This document shows, piece by piece, positions 18,381 to 27,369 of a stretch of 64,000 nt of DNA. Origin of the DNA: Novosphingobium hassiacum (GTDB lineage Bacteria; Pseudomonadota; Alphaproteobacteria; Sphingomonadales; Sphingomonadaceae); NCBI RefSeq assembly GCF_014196055.1, contig NZ_JACICY010000008.1:1-64000 (forward strand), read 5' to 3'. The notes beneath the pieces are model-generated. The model saw only the letters and a program-made list of their open reading frames with translations, did no database searches and was not told where the DNA came from. Positions within the stretch are counted from its first letter, which is position 1, and each line of letters starts with the position of its first letter. A program made the translations under genes and the position numbers.

Positions 18381-18824
18381 TCAGGCCGCTTCGGCGATCT
18401 GCGCAGCCTCGAGCAGCGCGGCAAGGTTGAGCACCATGACCATGCGGTCCTCGATCGCGGCGAGGCCTTCGAGGAAGGGTACGACCGTGTCGCCGGTCGA
18501 GGTCGGCGGCGGGGGCTGCATCGTGTTTTCGGGGACGGTGACGATGTCGCTGACCGAATCGACGATCCAGCCGCTGATCTGCGCGCCCTGCTGGGTGACG
18601 ATGATCGCGTGACGGGGGGTGGCTTCGGTCGCGCGCCAGCCGAGGCGGGCGCCGAGGTCGATCACCGGCAGGACGGTGCCGCGCAGGTTGACCACGCCGG
18701 CGACGTAGGAGGGGACGCGGGGCAGGCGGGTGGTCGGCGACCACGCGCGGATCTCGCGTATTGCCATGATATCAAGGCCGAAGACCTGGCCTTCGACTTC
18801 GAACGTGATCAGTTCGCGCAACAT
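18381..18824 (-). CDS. cheW: chemotaxis coupling protein CheW
   Basis: A 147-aa CheW-like beta-barrel domain. GLDIMAIREI near 17-26 and PSYVAGVVNLRGTVLPVIDL near 39-58 are family hallmarks. It should couple CheA to chemoreceptors at the inner membrane. It follows cheY on the same strand (27-base gap) in the operon cheA-cheR-cheB-cheD-cheY-cheW. No receptor gene is nearby. Confidence 0.93.
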   Translation of the reverse strand: MLRELITFEVEGQVFGLDIMAIREIRAWSPTTRLPRVPSYVAGVVNLRGTVLPVIDLGARLGWRATEATPRHAIIVTQQGAQISGWIVDSVSDIVTVPENTMQPPPPTSTGDTVVPFLEGLAAIEDRMVMVLNLAALLEAAQIAEAA

Positions 18825-18851
18825 GCTGGGGGGCTCCTCAAAGCGATGGTA

Positions 18852-19223
18852 TCAGTGGGAAACGCGGCGGACGGCAGCGACGAGCTTTTCGGGATCGAAC
18901 GGCTTGACGATCCAGCCAGTGGCTCCGGCCGCACGCGCGCGGGCCTTCTTTTCCTCGGAACTTTCGGTGGTCAGCACGAGGATCGGTCGGTCACGATGGC
19001 GACTGCCTTCGCGCAGGCGTTCGATCAGGCCGAAGCCGTCGAGACGGGGCATGTTGATGTCGGTTATGACGACATCGACCTCGTTCATCGCCAGCCAGTC
19101 GAGCGCGGCCATGCCGTCCTCGGCCTGCGATACATCGAAGCCCTGACCCGCAAGGGCGTGGTTGAGCAAGGCCCGCATCGACGGACTGTCGTCTACGGTA
19201 AGGATACGAGTGGTGGTGGTCAT
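18852..19223 (-). CDS. cheY: CheY-like single-domain response regulator
   Basis: A 123-aa receiver domain. The acidic pair D11-D12, phosphoacceptor D55 (in VVITDINMP), the conserved Thr in LTTES and the Lys in VKPF are all present. It lacks an output domain, so it should act by binding the flagellar switch or as a phosphate sink. The start at 19223 begins the first beta strand; a longer frame to 19268 has no domain content. Confidence 0.92.
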   Translation of the reverse strand: MTTTTRILTVDDSPSMRALLNHALAGQGFDVSQAEDGMAALDWLAMNEVDVVITDINMPRLDGFGLIERLREGSRHRDRPILVLTTESSEEKKARARAAGATGWIVKPFDPEKLVAAVRRVSH

Positions 19224-19245
19224 GGGTTGGACTCGCTTTTCCGGT

Positions 19246-19803
19246 TCAGAACAGTTCGACGTCGCCACGGCCTGCTGCCGGGCGCGGAGTGGGTTGGATG
19301 GCAGGCGCGAACCGGTCTTCTACCGTACGGCAGCGGACCTGGCCCGAAGCCGGGCGGAAATCGACACGGCGGGCCTGAGTCCCACCAAGATCCTCGCGCA
19401 TCAGCACGATGCCTTCGCGACGGAGGAATTCGCGCGCGAACTCGGCATTCATCGAGCCGATGCGCATCATGTTGCGGTTGACGTTCGCGCCGCCATAGAG
19501 GTGCGCGCGCAAGTTGACCTTGCGGGCTCCGCGGGCGAGCATTTCGTTGACCAGAAGTTCCATCAGATAGACGCCGTAATGCTCGTCGACTTGCGTGCCC
19601 GGTGTGTTGGCGGGGGGCTCGGACAGCAGAAAATGGTTCATGCCGCCGACGTGCGCTTCGGGATCGTAGAAACAGGTGGCGACGCAACTGCCGAGCACGG
19701 TCGAGTACTCGATCGAGGGGCTGGCGCTGGCCAGGGCATGGCCCTGCATCACGGTGACCCGTTCAAGCGGCGGAGCGCCGGGGATATGGCTTTCAAAGCT
19801 CAT
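19246..19803 (-). CDS. cheD: chemoreceptor glutamine deamidase CheD
   Basis: A 185-aa CheD. The catalytic Cys lies in VLGSCVA (C40) and the His in GMNHFLLSE (H56), followed by the usual GGAN and IG...N motifs. It deamidates receptor glutamines and often interacts with CheC/CheY pathways. Its ATG overlaps the cheB stop (TGATG). The last 35 residues are a Pro/Arg-rich extension. Confidence 0.93.
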   Translation of the reverse strand: MSFESHIPGAPPLERVTVMQGHALASASPSIEYSTVLGSCVATCFYDPEAHVGGMNHFLLSEPPANTPGTQVDEHYGVYLMELLVNEMLARGARKVNLRAHLYGGANVNRNMMRIGSMNAEFAREFLRREGIVLMREDLGGTQARRVDFRPASGQVRCRTVEDRFAPAIQPTPRPAAGRGDVELF

Positions 19804-20816
19804 CAGGCAGCCTTGCTGAACAGGTGCCGCGCGATCGAGCCGAGCGGGGCGACGACATTGGCGGCGCCGAGGCTGATCGCAGCGCGGGGCATACCGAACA
19901 CGGTGCAGGTCGCCTCGTCCTGGGCGATGGTGTGGGCACCGCTGCGCGCCATGGCGAGCAGTCCCTGTGCGCCATCCGCGCCCATGCCGGTCAGGAGGAT
20001 ACCGACCGCGCGCGCGCCGACGACTTCGGCGACCGAGGCGAACAGAACGTCGACGCTGGGCTGGTGGCCCGAAACCGGATCGCCTGTACGCAACTTGCAA
20101 CGATAGGTGGACGACCCGCCGATCGAGAGATGGCGATCGTCGCCGGGCGCGAGATAGACGTGTCCCGGCTTCAGCGGCATGTCGGGTTCCGCAATGAGGA
20201 TGCGCGGCGGGCACGACTGGTCGAGTGTGCGCGCTACGGCAGGGGCGAAGCGTGCGTTGATGTGCTGGACGATCACGGTCGGCGGGCAATCTGCCGGGAA
20301 GCTGCCGAGCACCGTCTGCAGCGCCTCGACGCCGCCGGTGGACGAGCCGATGGCGATAAGGGCGGGGCGTTCTATTAACGAACTGCGCGCTTCCACCGCG
20401 ACACGCTGTGCAGCAGGGGCTCGGGCGGTAAACTGGACCCGGGATGCATCACGGATCATCTCGGCAAGCCGTCCGGCATCATCGAGGCCCCCGCCCGATT
20501 TGGCGTAGCAATCGACCGCGCCCAGCGCGAGCGCACGCGCGGTGTTTTCGTCGCCCCGCTGGGTGGTGCCCGAGACGATGATCACCGGCGTGGGGCGCAG
20601 TTCCATGATCTTGGCGAGAAAATCGAGCCCGTTCATGCCCGGCATCTCGATATCGAGCGTAACTACGTCGGGGTCGAGCTCACGGATCATCTGGCGGCCT
20701 TCTGCGGCATTCGCAGCGGCGGCAACGACGTCGATGTCCGGCTCCTTGCTGAGCCGGTTCGTGAGGATCGCGCGCATGGTAGGCGAATCATCGATGATGA
20801 CGACACGGATGCTCAT
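19803..20816 (-). CDS. cheB: chemotaxis response regulator/methylesterase CheB
   Basis: A 337-aa protein with a receiver domain (phosphoacceptor D55 in VVTLDIEMP) and a C-terminal methylesterase domain. The catalytic Ser is in GSSTGG (S159), the His in VIVQHI (H185) and the Asp in LLTGMGADG. All three are intact, unlike in the paralogue at 24343-25371. It removes methyl groups from receptors to reset adaptation. It overlaps cheR by 4 bases and cheD by 1. Confidence 0.95.
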   Translation of the reverse strand: MSIRVVIIDDSPTMRAILTNRLSKEPDIDVVAAAANAAEGRQMIRELDPDVVTLDIEMPGMNGLDFLAKIMELRPTPVIIVSGTTQRGDENTARALALGAVDCYAKSGGGLDDAGRLAEMIRDASRVQFTARAPAAQRVAVEARSSLIERPALIAIGSSTGGVEALQTVLGSFPADCPPTVIVQHINARFAPAVARTLDQSCPPRILIAEPDMPLKPGHVYLAPGDDRHLSIGGSSTYRCKLRTGDPVSGHQPSVDVLFASVAEVVGARAVGILLTGMGADGAQGLLAMARSGAHTIAQDEATCTVFGMPRAAISLGAANVVAPLGSIARHLFSKAA

Positions 20817-21682
20817 GCGGACCTCTTGCGATAGATGGTGGGACCTTGCGTCGACAGGAGATCGAGCGCTGGACCGGTGACGCGCTCGGAATGACCGATG
20901 TACAGCCAGCCGCCGGGGCTAAGCTTTTCGGCAAAGCGCGCGACGAGGCGCTCCTTGGTCGGATTGTCGAAATAGATCATGACGTTGCGGCAGAAAATCA
21001 CGTCGAATTCGCCCTTCATCGGCCAATCGCCGAGCAGGTTGAGCGACCGGAAGCGGGCAAGTTGCTGCAGTTCGGGTGCGATCTTCGCGTCATCGCCCGA
21101 GACGCTGGTCCAGTTTCTGCGCAAGGCGTCCGGCACCGGCTTCAGGTCTTCGGCGCGGTAAGTCGCCTCGCGTGCCTTCGTTAGCGCGTGGGTGGCAATG
21201 TCGCTGGCAAGCAGGCGCAAGTCGCGCTTGGCGATGTCGAGCCCTTCGGCACGATCCGGACCCAGGAAGGTCATCAACAACGACCAGGTCTCCTCGCCGC
21301 TGGAACTGCCGGCGGACCACAGCCGGACTTTCCCGCCGCGCTTCAACCGGTCGACGAAGCCGGGGCGCACCTCGGATGCGAAGTGTTCGAAATGGTGGGC
21401 TTCGCGATAGAAGAAGGTGTGGTTTGTGGTCAGCGCGCAGATCGTCTTCTGGCGCTCGGTCGCGTCTTCGCGAATGCGGATGATGTAGGATGCGAAGGTT
21501 GCGCAACCGCTGTCACGGACGAGCGGGGAAATGCGCGAGTAGACCAGCATGGCCTTGCCCTTCGGCAGGACGATCCCTGCCTCGGCATGGGCGATTTCGC
21601 TGATCGCGCGGAAATCCTTCTCATCGTAGATTCCCGGGCTGACGCCCGGCATCGACGCGTCGAGAGCTTCGACAATGCTCAT
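20813..21682 (-). CDS. cheR: chemoreceptor methyltransferase CheR
   Basis: A 289-aa SAM-dependent methyltransferase. A helical N-terminal domain is followed by the SAM-binding motif LWSAGSSSGEE and the family motif FDVIFCRNVMIYFD. It methylates receptor glutamates, opposing CheB. Four-base ATGA overlaps with both cheA and cheB indicate tight coupling. No tetratricopeptide extension is present. Confidence 0.95.
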   Translation of the reverse strand: MSIVEALDASMPGVSPGIYDEKDFRAISEIAHAEAGIVLPKGKAMLVYSRISPLVRDSGCATFASYIIRIREDATERQKTICALTTNHTFFYREAHHFEHFASEVRPGFVDRLKRGGKVRLWSAGSSSGEETWSLLMTFLGPDRAEGLDIAKRDLRLLASDIATHALTKAREATYRAEDLKPVPDALRRNWTSVSGDDAKIAPELQQLARFRSLNLLGDWPMKGEFDVIFCRNVMIYFDNPTKERLVARFAEKLSPGGWLYIGHSERVTGPALDLLSTQGPTIYRKRSA

Positions 21683-23880
21683 GCTGCTTCTGCCAGGGCT
21701 GCAGGAGTGGCCGAAGCCAGACTGCGCGAAACAAGGCTGTCGACATCGACGATCAGCGCCACGCGGCCGTCGCCAAGGATCGTCGCACCGGCAACGCCTT
21801 CGACCGAGCGGTAGTGCGTGTCGAGGCTCTTGATTACGACCTGACGCTGGTCGCAGATCGCATCGACCAGCAGGGCCGCGCGGCCTGCGCCTTCGGTTTC
21901 GACCACGATCAGCACGCCCTCCTGTGGATGCGAGGTCGCGCCGATGGCACCCACCGCTTCGCTGAGCGGGATCACCGGGATGAAGCGACCGCGCACGTTG
22001 ATCATGCAGCGGTTCGCGCCAAGGCCCTGAACTTCGTCGGGTTCGGGACGCAGGCTTTCGACGACATTGGCAAGCGGGACGACCAGCGTCTGGTCCCCGA
22101 CGTTGACGACCATGCCGTCCGAGATCGCCAGCGTCAGCGGAAGCGTCAGGGTAAAGGTGGTGCCCGAACCGGGTTCGGATTCGATGGTGATGCGCCCGCC
22201 GAGATCCTTCACGTTCTGGCGCACGACATCCATGCCGACGCCGCGCCCGGAAACGTTGGTAACCTGTTGCGCGGTCGAAAAGCCCGGCGCGAAGATCAGC
22301 AGATCGATCTCTTCCTTGGTCAGAATGGCTTCGGGCGCAACGAGGCCCTTTTCGATGGCCTTGGCCAGAACGCGATCGCGGTCGATGCCCTTGCCGTCAT
22401 CGCCGATGCGGATGAGGATGCGGCCAGAGCGATGTTCTGCCGACAGGGTTAGCGTGCCTTCGGCGGACTTACCTGCGGCAATGCGCTCGTCGGCGGGTTC
22501 GATGCCGTGGTCCACGGCGTTGCGGATGAGGTGGGTGAGCGGTTCGCCGAGGCGCTCGATCACGGTCTTGTCGAGCTCGGTGCTTTCGCCCGAAACTTCG
22601 AGCCGGACGTGCTTGCCGGTGGACGAGGCGAGCTCGCGCAGAATGCGCGGCACGCGACTGAACACCGAGCCGATCGGCTGGGCGCGGATCGCCATCGCCG
22701 ATTCCTGAATGTCTCGCGTCAGGCCCTCGATCAGCGTCATTTCATCGGTGGCGGCAAAGCCGTCGCCGGACAGGCGTTGCGCCATCATCGCCTGGGCAAT
22801 GACCAACTCGCCCACGGCATCGATCAATTTGTCGAGCTTGTTCAATTCGATCCGAATCGATTGGCCGGGTGCGGGTGGCGCTGGCGGCGCCTGCTGCGAG
22901 CGCGCAGACGGGCCTTCGTCGTGATCGTCGTTGACGGCAGGTGCCGCTTCGACCGGCGCGCTGGCTGTAGGGCCCACAGCCGCGTTGGCGCTGGTCGGCG
23001 CCGGTTCGGCAACCACTTTGGCGGGGACGGCAGGATATCGGACGTCCGGCATCGCGTTGTCCGCACCGAATGCGAGCGTGCAATCGTCGCCAACGAAATC
23101 GAAGATTTCACGCACGGCGGCCTCGCTGACCTCTGCGGGGAAGCTGAACGACCAGCCGAAGTAGCCGGTGCCGACTTCGAAGCTGTCGAGCGGCGGGACC
23201 GACGAAATGTCGCAGACCATGCAGGTGCCACCGAGGTCGGCCATCTCGCGCAGCATCAGCAAGGGCTCGCTGCCGTTGCGCATCGCCGCGGCATGGGCGC
23301 GCAGGCGCATTTCCCAGCGCGGCTGGTCGGGGGTGTCGCCGATCTCGCCCGAGATGTCATCGAGCAGCGCGTCGAGATCGAAATCGAGATCGAAGTCGTC
23401 GCCCGAAGTATTCTCGCCCGAACTATTGTCGGCCGAAGTCGTCTCGACCGTCGTGCTGGCCGCTTCCGGTGCAGCAGTGACCGGTGCGGCGGTATTGCCG
23501 GCATTTGCCGCCATTGCCGCCGTGAGGTCTGCCTGGAGCGCGGAATCCTCGGGCGGTTCGGTCGAGTCGCGCGCGGCAGTGACGTGATCGCTCAAGGTGT
23601 CGAGCGCAGTCAGCATCAGGTCGATTAGCGATTCGGTGATCGCCACGGTGCCGTCACGGACGTCGGACAACAGGGTTTCGAAGGTGTGGGTAAAGGCCTG
23701 CAATGCGGTGTAACCGAATGCGCCCGCGCCGCCCTTGATCGAATGGACGCCGCGAAACACCGCGTTGACGGTGTCGTCGTCCTGCGCGCCTTCCTTGCAA
23801 GCGGCGAGGCCCGCTTCGGCTGCCGCGAGCGATTCCTCGCATTCTGCGAAGAAGATTGCCTGGATTTCTTCGGAGGTCAT
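21679..23880 (-). CDS. cheA: chemotaxis histidine kinase CheA
   Basis: A 733-aa kinase. The Hpt domain has phosphoacceptor H46 in VHSIKGGAG. An acidic/Ala-rich linker with a P2-like region (about 190-290) follows, then the dimerisation helices. The ATP-binding domain shows HLIRNAVDHG, GDDGKGID and GRGVGMDVV. A CheW-like regulatory domain ends the protein. It phosphorylates CheY and CheB. It is preceded by the STAS gene with a 4-base overlap. Confidence 0.95.
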   Translation of the reverse strand: MTSEEIQAIFFAECEESLAAAEAGLAACKEGAQDDDTVNAVFRGVHSIKGGAGAFGYTALQAFTHTFETLLSDVRDGTVAITESLIDLMLTALDTLSDHVTAARDSTEPPEDSALQADLTAAMAANAGNTAAPVTAAPEAASTTVETTSADNSSGENTSGDDFDLDFDLDALLDDISGEIGDTPDQPRWEMRLRAHAAAMRNGSEPLLMLREMADLGGTCMVCDISSVPPLDSFEVGTGYFGWSFSFPAEVSEAAVREIFDFVGDDCTLAFGADNAMPDVRYPAVPAKVVAEPAPTSANAAVGPTASAPVEAAPAVNDDHDEGPSARSQQAPPAPPAPGQSIRIELNKLDKLIDAVGELVIAQAMMAQRLSGDGFAATDEMTLIEGLTRDIQESAMAIRAQPIGSVFSRVPRILRELASSTGKHVRLEVSGESTELDKTVIERLGEPLTHLIRNAVDHGIEPADERIAAGKSAEGTLTLSAEHRSGRILIRIGDDGKGIDRDRVLAKAIEKGLVAPEAILTKEEIDLLIFAPGFSTAQQVTNVSGRGVGMDVVRQNVKDLGGRITIESEPGSGTTFTLTLPLTLAISDGMVVNVGDQTLVVPLANVVESLRPEPDEVQGLGANRCMINVRGRFIPVIPLSEAVGAIGATSHPQEGVLIVVETEGAGRAALLVDAICDQRQVVIKSLDTHYRSVEGVAGATILGDGRVALIVDVDSLVSRSLASATPAALAEAA

Positions 23881-24137
23881 GCGCCTGCTCCTGCGAAGAG
23901 TTCATCGGTAAGCGCGGAGAGCGCGGCAACTTCGCGCAACGCCGTCGAGGGTTCGATGATCGCGCCCTCGCCGGTCTGGCGTGCGCTGACCAGCAGCTGC
24001 AGCATGGCTTGGCCGATCTGCTGGCATTCGCGCGCATCGATCCGCAGCGGGCCGGAGCCCAGCGCCGCGATCAGCTCTGGCAGCAGGGCTTCTGCGGCAG
24101 CGCGGTCACATCGTGCTGGCAAGGTTATCGACGACAT
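23877..24137 (-). CDS. small STAS-domain protein heading the che operon
   Basis: An 86-aa single STAS (anti-sigma-factor-antagonist) fold, recognisable by IDARECQQIGQAMLQLLVSA. The residue usually phosphorylated in SpoIIAA-type proteins is not obviously present (CQQIG in place of a Ser-containing loop). STAS proteins are often the first gene of alphaproteobacterial che operons; their role there is poorly defined. It overlaps cheA by 4 bases. The start at 24137 is taken because upstream sequence is low-complexity and lacks domain content. Confidence 0.7.
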   Translation of the reverse strand: MSSITLPARCDRAAAEALLPELIAALGSGPLRIDARECQQIGQAMLQLLVSARQTGEGAIIEPSTALREVAALSALTDELFAGAGA

Positions 24138-24262
24138 CGGACAGGTGTCCCCCGGTGGATAGACCGATCGGGAAGACGCCCGGCTGGTCACTGTGAATTC
24201 CGGGATAGCGCAAGAGGGCGAAGGGCGGCTTTCGCAGGGGATAGGTTGAGATACGTAAGGGG

Positions 24263-24277
24263 GGGCACATGAATTGC
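24263..24277 (+). promoter_or_regulatory. sigma-54 (-24/-12) promoter of the CheB paralogue
   Basis: GGGCACATGAATTGC matches the consensus TGGCACGN4TTGC at all but two informative positions, with the correct 10-base spacing between GG and GC. It lies 66 bases upstream of the ATG at 24343. Confidence 0.7.
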
Positions 24278-24342
24278 TGGTCCCCCCGCGCGTAAATGGA
24301 GGTCGAGAGCGCAACCGCGCCAGCACACGAGGTTCTTGTCAG

Positions 24343-25371
24343 ATGAATGAAGCACGAGTTCTGGTCGTCGATGACTCCGCCGCGATGCGTGCGCTGTTTT
24401 CCGATATCCTCGATCAGGCCAAGAACGTGACGGTCATCGGAGCGGCGGTCAACGCCGCCGACGCCCGCGAGCAGATCCTCGAGCTCAAGCCGAACGTCGT
24501 CACGCTCGACGTGGAGATGCCCGGCATGAGCGGCATCGAGTTCCTCGAAGAGTTGATGGGGTCCAACCCGATCCCGGTGGTGATGCTGTCGAGCCTGACC
24601 CAGGCGGGGACCGAGACCTCGCTCAAGGCTTATGCATTGGGCGCGGTCGAGTGCTTTCCCAAGCCGCTGAAGGCAACGCCTGAACAGTTCAGCAAATCGG
24701 TCGCCAAGCTCGGCAAGATCGTGCTGGCGGCGGCAAACAGCAACGTCAAGGACCGTAAGGCTCCGCGCGAGCACAAGGTGAGCGAGGTCCACTTCGAGTG
24801 GAACGGTTATCTTGCCGCGATGTCTGCCTCGATGGGCGGCATCGATGCGCTGACCCAGATCCTCGCGGGCTTTCCCGAAAAGTGCCCGCCCACGGTCATC
24901 GCGCTCAACGCTGAGCCAGCCGTGGTCGAGACGTTCATCAAGCGCATGGACACGGAACTCAAGTGCTCGGTCAAGGCGGCCAAGGATGGCACGCCGTTGA
25001 CGCAGGGAACGATCCACATCGCGTTCGACCCGGAACGGCATGTGGTGATCGAACCGGGAAGTCCGCTGAAGCTGCGGTTGATCGACCGCGATCCGGTCGA
25101 TGGCATGCGGCCATCGGCGAACCTGCTGTTCGGGTCGATCGCACGCGGCGCCATCCCGGCGACCGCTGCGGTGCTGACCGGCATGGGCAAGGATGGCGCC
25201 AAGGGCCTTCGGCTCATGCGAGACGCGGGTTGCAAAACCTTCGCGCAAGACCGCAAGAGCGCGCTGATGGCCGAGGCGCCCACTGCCGCTATCGAAATGG
25301 ACGCGGCGGCGAACGAGGTCGAACTCGACGACCTTGGCCCCGCAATCATCGCCAGCTGCAACATCGGCTGA
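24343..25371 (+). CDS. CheB paralogue with degenerate methylesterase domain
   Basis: A 342-aa protein with CheB layout. The receiver has phosphoacceptor D56 (VVTLDVEMP). The C-terminal domain keeps the catalytic Ser (S163 in SASMGG) and Asp (D284 in MGKDG), but the catalytic His is Asn (N189, codon AAC at 24907-24909). The conserved GMP tract near the end is also lost. It is therefore probably not an ordinary methylesterase. It diverges from the che operon, has its own sigma-54 promoter and is followed by a strong terminator, so it belongs to the flagellar regulon. A regulatory, phosphate-accepting role is an inference. Confidence 0.8.
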   Translation: MNEARVLVVDDSAAMRALFSDILDQAKNVTVIGAAVNAADAREQILELKPNVVTLDVEMPGMSGIEFLEELMGSNPIPVVMLSSLTQAGTETSLKAYALGAVECFPKPLKATPEQFSKSVAKLGKIVLAAANSNVKDRKAPREHKVSEVHFEWNGYLAAMSASMGGIDALTQILAGFPEKCPPTVIALNAEPAVVETFIKRMDTELKCSVKAAKDGTPLTQGTIHIAFDPERHVVIEPGSPLKLRLIDRDPVDGMRPSANLLFGSIARGAIPATAAVLTGMGKDGAKGLRLMRDAGCKTFAQDRKSALMAEAPTAAIEMDAAANEVELDDLGPAIIASCNIG

Positions 25372-25390
25372 GGCCCAGGAAACTCCAGAG

Positions 25391-25425
25391 TTCCCCGCAC
25401 CGCGCGTCCCCTGCGGTGCGGGGAA
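25391..25425. repeat. perfect 13-bp-stem hairpin
   Basis: TTCCCCGCACCGC (25391-25403) pairs perfectly with 25413-25425 across a 9-base loop. On the plus strand it is followed by A-rich sequence and on the minus strand by no T run, so it is not a standard terminator by itself. It stands directly before the terminator at 25433-25469 and may strengthen it. Confidence 0.6.
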
Positions 25426-25432
25426 AAACAAT

Positions 25433-25469
25433 AAACCCGGCAGCGCCCTCAGGGGTGCTGCCGGGTTTT
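25433..25469. terminator. bidirectional rho-independent terminator
   Basis: AAACCCGGCAGC (25433-25444) and GCTGCCGGGTTT (25457-25468) form a 12-bp stem with a 12-base loop. T-rich sequence follows on both strands (TTTT rightward, TTTATTGTTTTT leftward). It separates the convergent CheB paralogue and fliS, ending both units. Confidence 0.85.
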
Positions 25470-25505
25470 CCGATTGGTCTGACTTCAGGGGTTTTGCTGC
25501 GCCTG

Positions 25506-25889
25506 TCAGGCAGCGATGCTGCGCAGCATGGCCTCGCGGATTTCGGTGAAATCCTGGCGGATCGTGCGCAGCTTGGGTGCATCGAAACGTGCGACGCAAT
25601 CGAGGATCGCGTTGCGCGCGGACTGGTAGAGATGGGCGAGCGACTGCGCGGTGGGATTGGTCATGTCGATGCCCATCTGCAGCGCAGTCAGCGCCGAGAT
25701 CGCCCGGGTCAGCGCGGCGCTCTTGGCCGAGTTGTCCGATCGTTCCTGCGCATGCAGCGCGCGACCAATCGAGCCGACCACCTGTTCGAGGCAGAGGTCG
25801 ACCAGCTGGCGTGAATCCGCGCCGCGGACGCGAGCATCGAAATCGACGCGGCGATAGGCTTCGGACGGGTCGTTGCGATGGTGCAGCAT
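25506..25889 (-). CDS. fliS: flagellin export chaperone FliS
   Basis: A 127-aa helical-bundle chaperone that keeps flagellin unfolded in the cytoplasm until export. It has the family pattern of a Tyr near the N terminus (EAYRRVD), LVDLCLEQVVGSIGRA and a central amphipathic helix. Its ATG overlaps the fliD stop (TGATG). It is the last gene of the long fli operon and is followed by the terminator at 25433-25469. Confidence 0.9.
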   Translation of the reverse strand: MLHHRNDPSEAYRRVDFDARVRGADSRQLVDLCLEQVVGSIGRALHAQERSDNSAKSAALTRAISALTALQMGIDMTNPTAQSLAHLYQSARNAILDCVARFDAPKLRTIRQDFTEIREAMLRSIAA

Positions 25890-27331
25890 CAGTTATTGCC
25901 CGTCGAGTTCCAAGCGGCGATCTGCTGCTTGAGGAAGGTAAGGGTGGATTGCGAAGAGGACACATTGGTGTCCATCACTGCAAACCGGGCGATCATGCGC
26001 TGGCGCACGTCCTCCTGCTTTTCGGCAAGGGAGGTGGACTTTTCGGCAACCGACTTCTGCAGCGCGGTGTAGCGGGTGATCGAGCTGCCGAGCGAGGTGC
26101 CGCTGCTGGTCGAGGCGGCAGCGCGCGAGATCTTGTCGATCGTGGCGTAGACGCCGTGGATGCCCGTCGTCCACATCGCTCCGGCTGCCTCGGGGCTGGC
26201 CTTGAGCGTGGCGGCAAGGCGCGTGGTGTCGAGCGAGAAGGTGCCGTCGCGTTCGGTCTTGAGGCCGAGGTCGGCAAGTGTCGAGGGCTGGCCATCGCTT
26301 GCATTGGGCATGACCTTCTGCCCCGCCAGCGATGTCAGCGCGGTGCGCAGTGCGCGGGCGCCGGGGTCGTTGTTGAGCTCGCCGCTGTCCTTGTTCATCG
26401 CGGAGGCAAGCTGCGAGACGACCTCGTTCAGCGCCTCGACCAGGTCGGTCATCACGCCGCTGATGCTGGACGATGGGTCGCTGAAACTGATCGTGGCGGG
26501 CGCGCCGATATTGGTGGCGGTCAGCTTCAGATTGAGGCCCGGCACCGCGTCGTTGATGGTGTTGCTCTTGGACGTGTAACCGACCCCGTCGATGTTGTAG
26601 GCCGCATCGCTCGCGGTAGATTTCAGCTGGGTGGTATTGGTTGCCGCCGACCAGGCAAGGCTGGAAAGCGCTTCTCCGCCCACGTCCGGCGTGACTTCGA
26701 TTTCGAAGCCGCTGGTGGCACCTTCAGCGCCCTTGAGCACGAGTTGCGCGCCTGCGGTCCCGTTGGCGACATAAGCGGTGACGCCCTTGTTCGCGCCGTT
26801 GATCGCCGTCGCGACATCTGCGAGCGTAGCGCCTGCAGGGATCGCCAGATCGACTGCAGTCTGCGTTGCATCGGCGGTGAAGCTGCTGCCCGATACCGTG
26901 CCAAAGCGCAGCGTCAGTGTGCCCGAGCCAACGGTCGAGGTGGACGCGGGATAGGCCGAGGTTACCAGCTTCTGCGAATTGGCAAGGCTGGTGACTTCAA
27001 GCGAATAAGTGCCGCTGCCGGTGGCGGTGCCCTTGCTGACGGTCGCGACATTCGCGGTCGAGATCGAGGGGTTCACCGCAAGGTCGCCGGTGCGGATGAT
27101 CGTGCCGACCGAAGTGGCAAGCGTTGCCATCAGCGACTTGAGGTTCGACGCGCTCGAGATCTGCGCAGTCAGCTTTTCGGTCTTGGCGGCCAGCTGATCG
27201 ATGCGCGGCGCGAACTGCGCGGCAGCGAGCTGTTCGGCGAGCTGCGGCAGGTTGATGCCACTGCCTCCGCCAAGCGACGAGACGATCTGGGCAGTTGCCG
27301 AAGTCGATGAGGTGGACGAGGTTGTAGGCAT
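25889..27331 (-). CDS. fliD: flagellar filament cap protein FliD
   Basis: A 480-aa hook-associated protein 2. N- and C-terminal helical segments (LPQLAEQLAAAQFAPRI near 27-43 and the heptad-rich C terminus) flank a Thr/Ala/Gly-rich exposed region. It forms the cap that folds exported flagellin at the filament tip. It sits 38 bases after flhB, within the same leftward run, so cap and chaperone are the last genes of the export-apparatus operon. Confidence 0.93.
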   Translation of the reverse strand: MPTTSSTSSTSATAQIVSSLGGGSGINLPQLAEQLAAAQFAPRIDQLAAKTEKLTAQISSASNLKSLMATLATSVGTIIRTGDLAVNPSISTANVATVSKGTATGSGTYSLEVTSLANSQKLVTSAYPASTSTVGSGTLTLRFGTVSGSSFTADATQTAVDLAIPAGATLADVATAINGANKGVTAYVANGTAGAQLVLKGAEGATSGFEIEVTPDVGGEALSSLAWSAATNTTQLKSTASDAAYNIDGVGYTSKSNTINDAVPGLNLKLTATNIGAPATISFSDPSSSISGVMTDLVEALNEVVSQLASAMNKDSGELNNDPGARALRTALTSLAGQKVMPNASDGQPSTLADLGLKTERDGTFSLDTTRLAATLKASPEAAGAMWTTGIHGVYATIDKISRAAASTSSGTSLGSSITRYTALQKSVAEKSTSLAEKQEDVRQRMIARFAVMDTNVSSSQSTLTFLKQQIAAWNSTGNN

Positions 27332-27369
27332 GGACTGAAGAACGGTTCGCGTGAGGGGAGGTTAAGGGT

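Noticed and set aside
24106..25965. 619-codon leftward frame opposite the CheB paralogue
   Set aside because: Antisense to a gene with a receiver domain and promoter; Arg/His-rich with no known fold, as high-GC shadows are.
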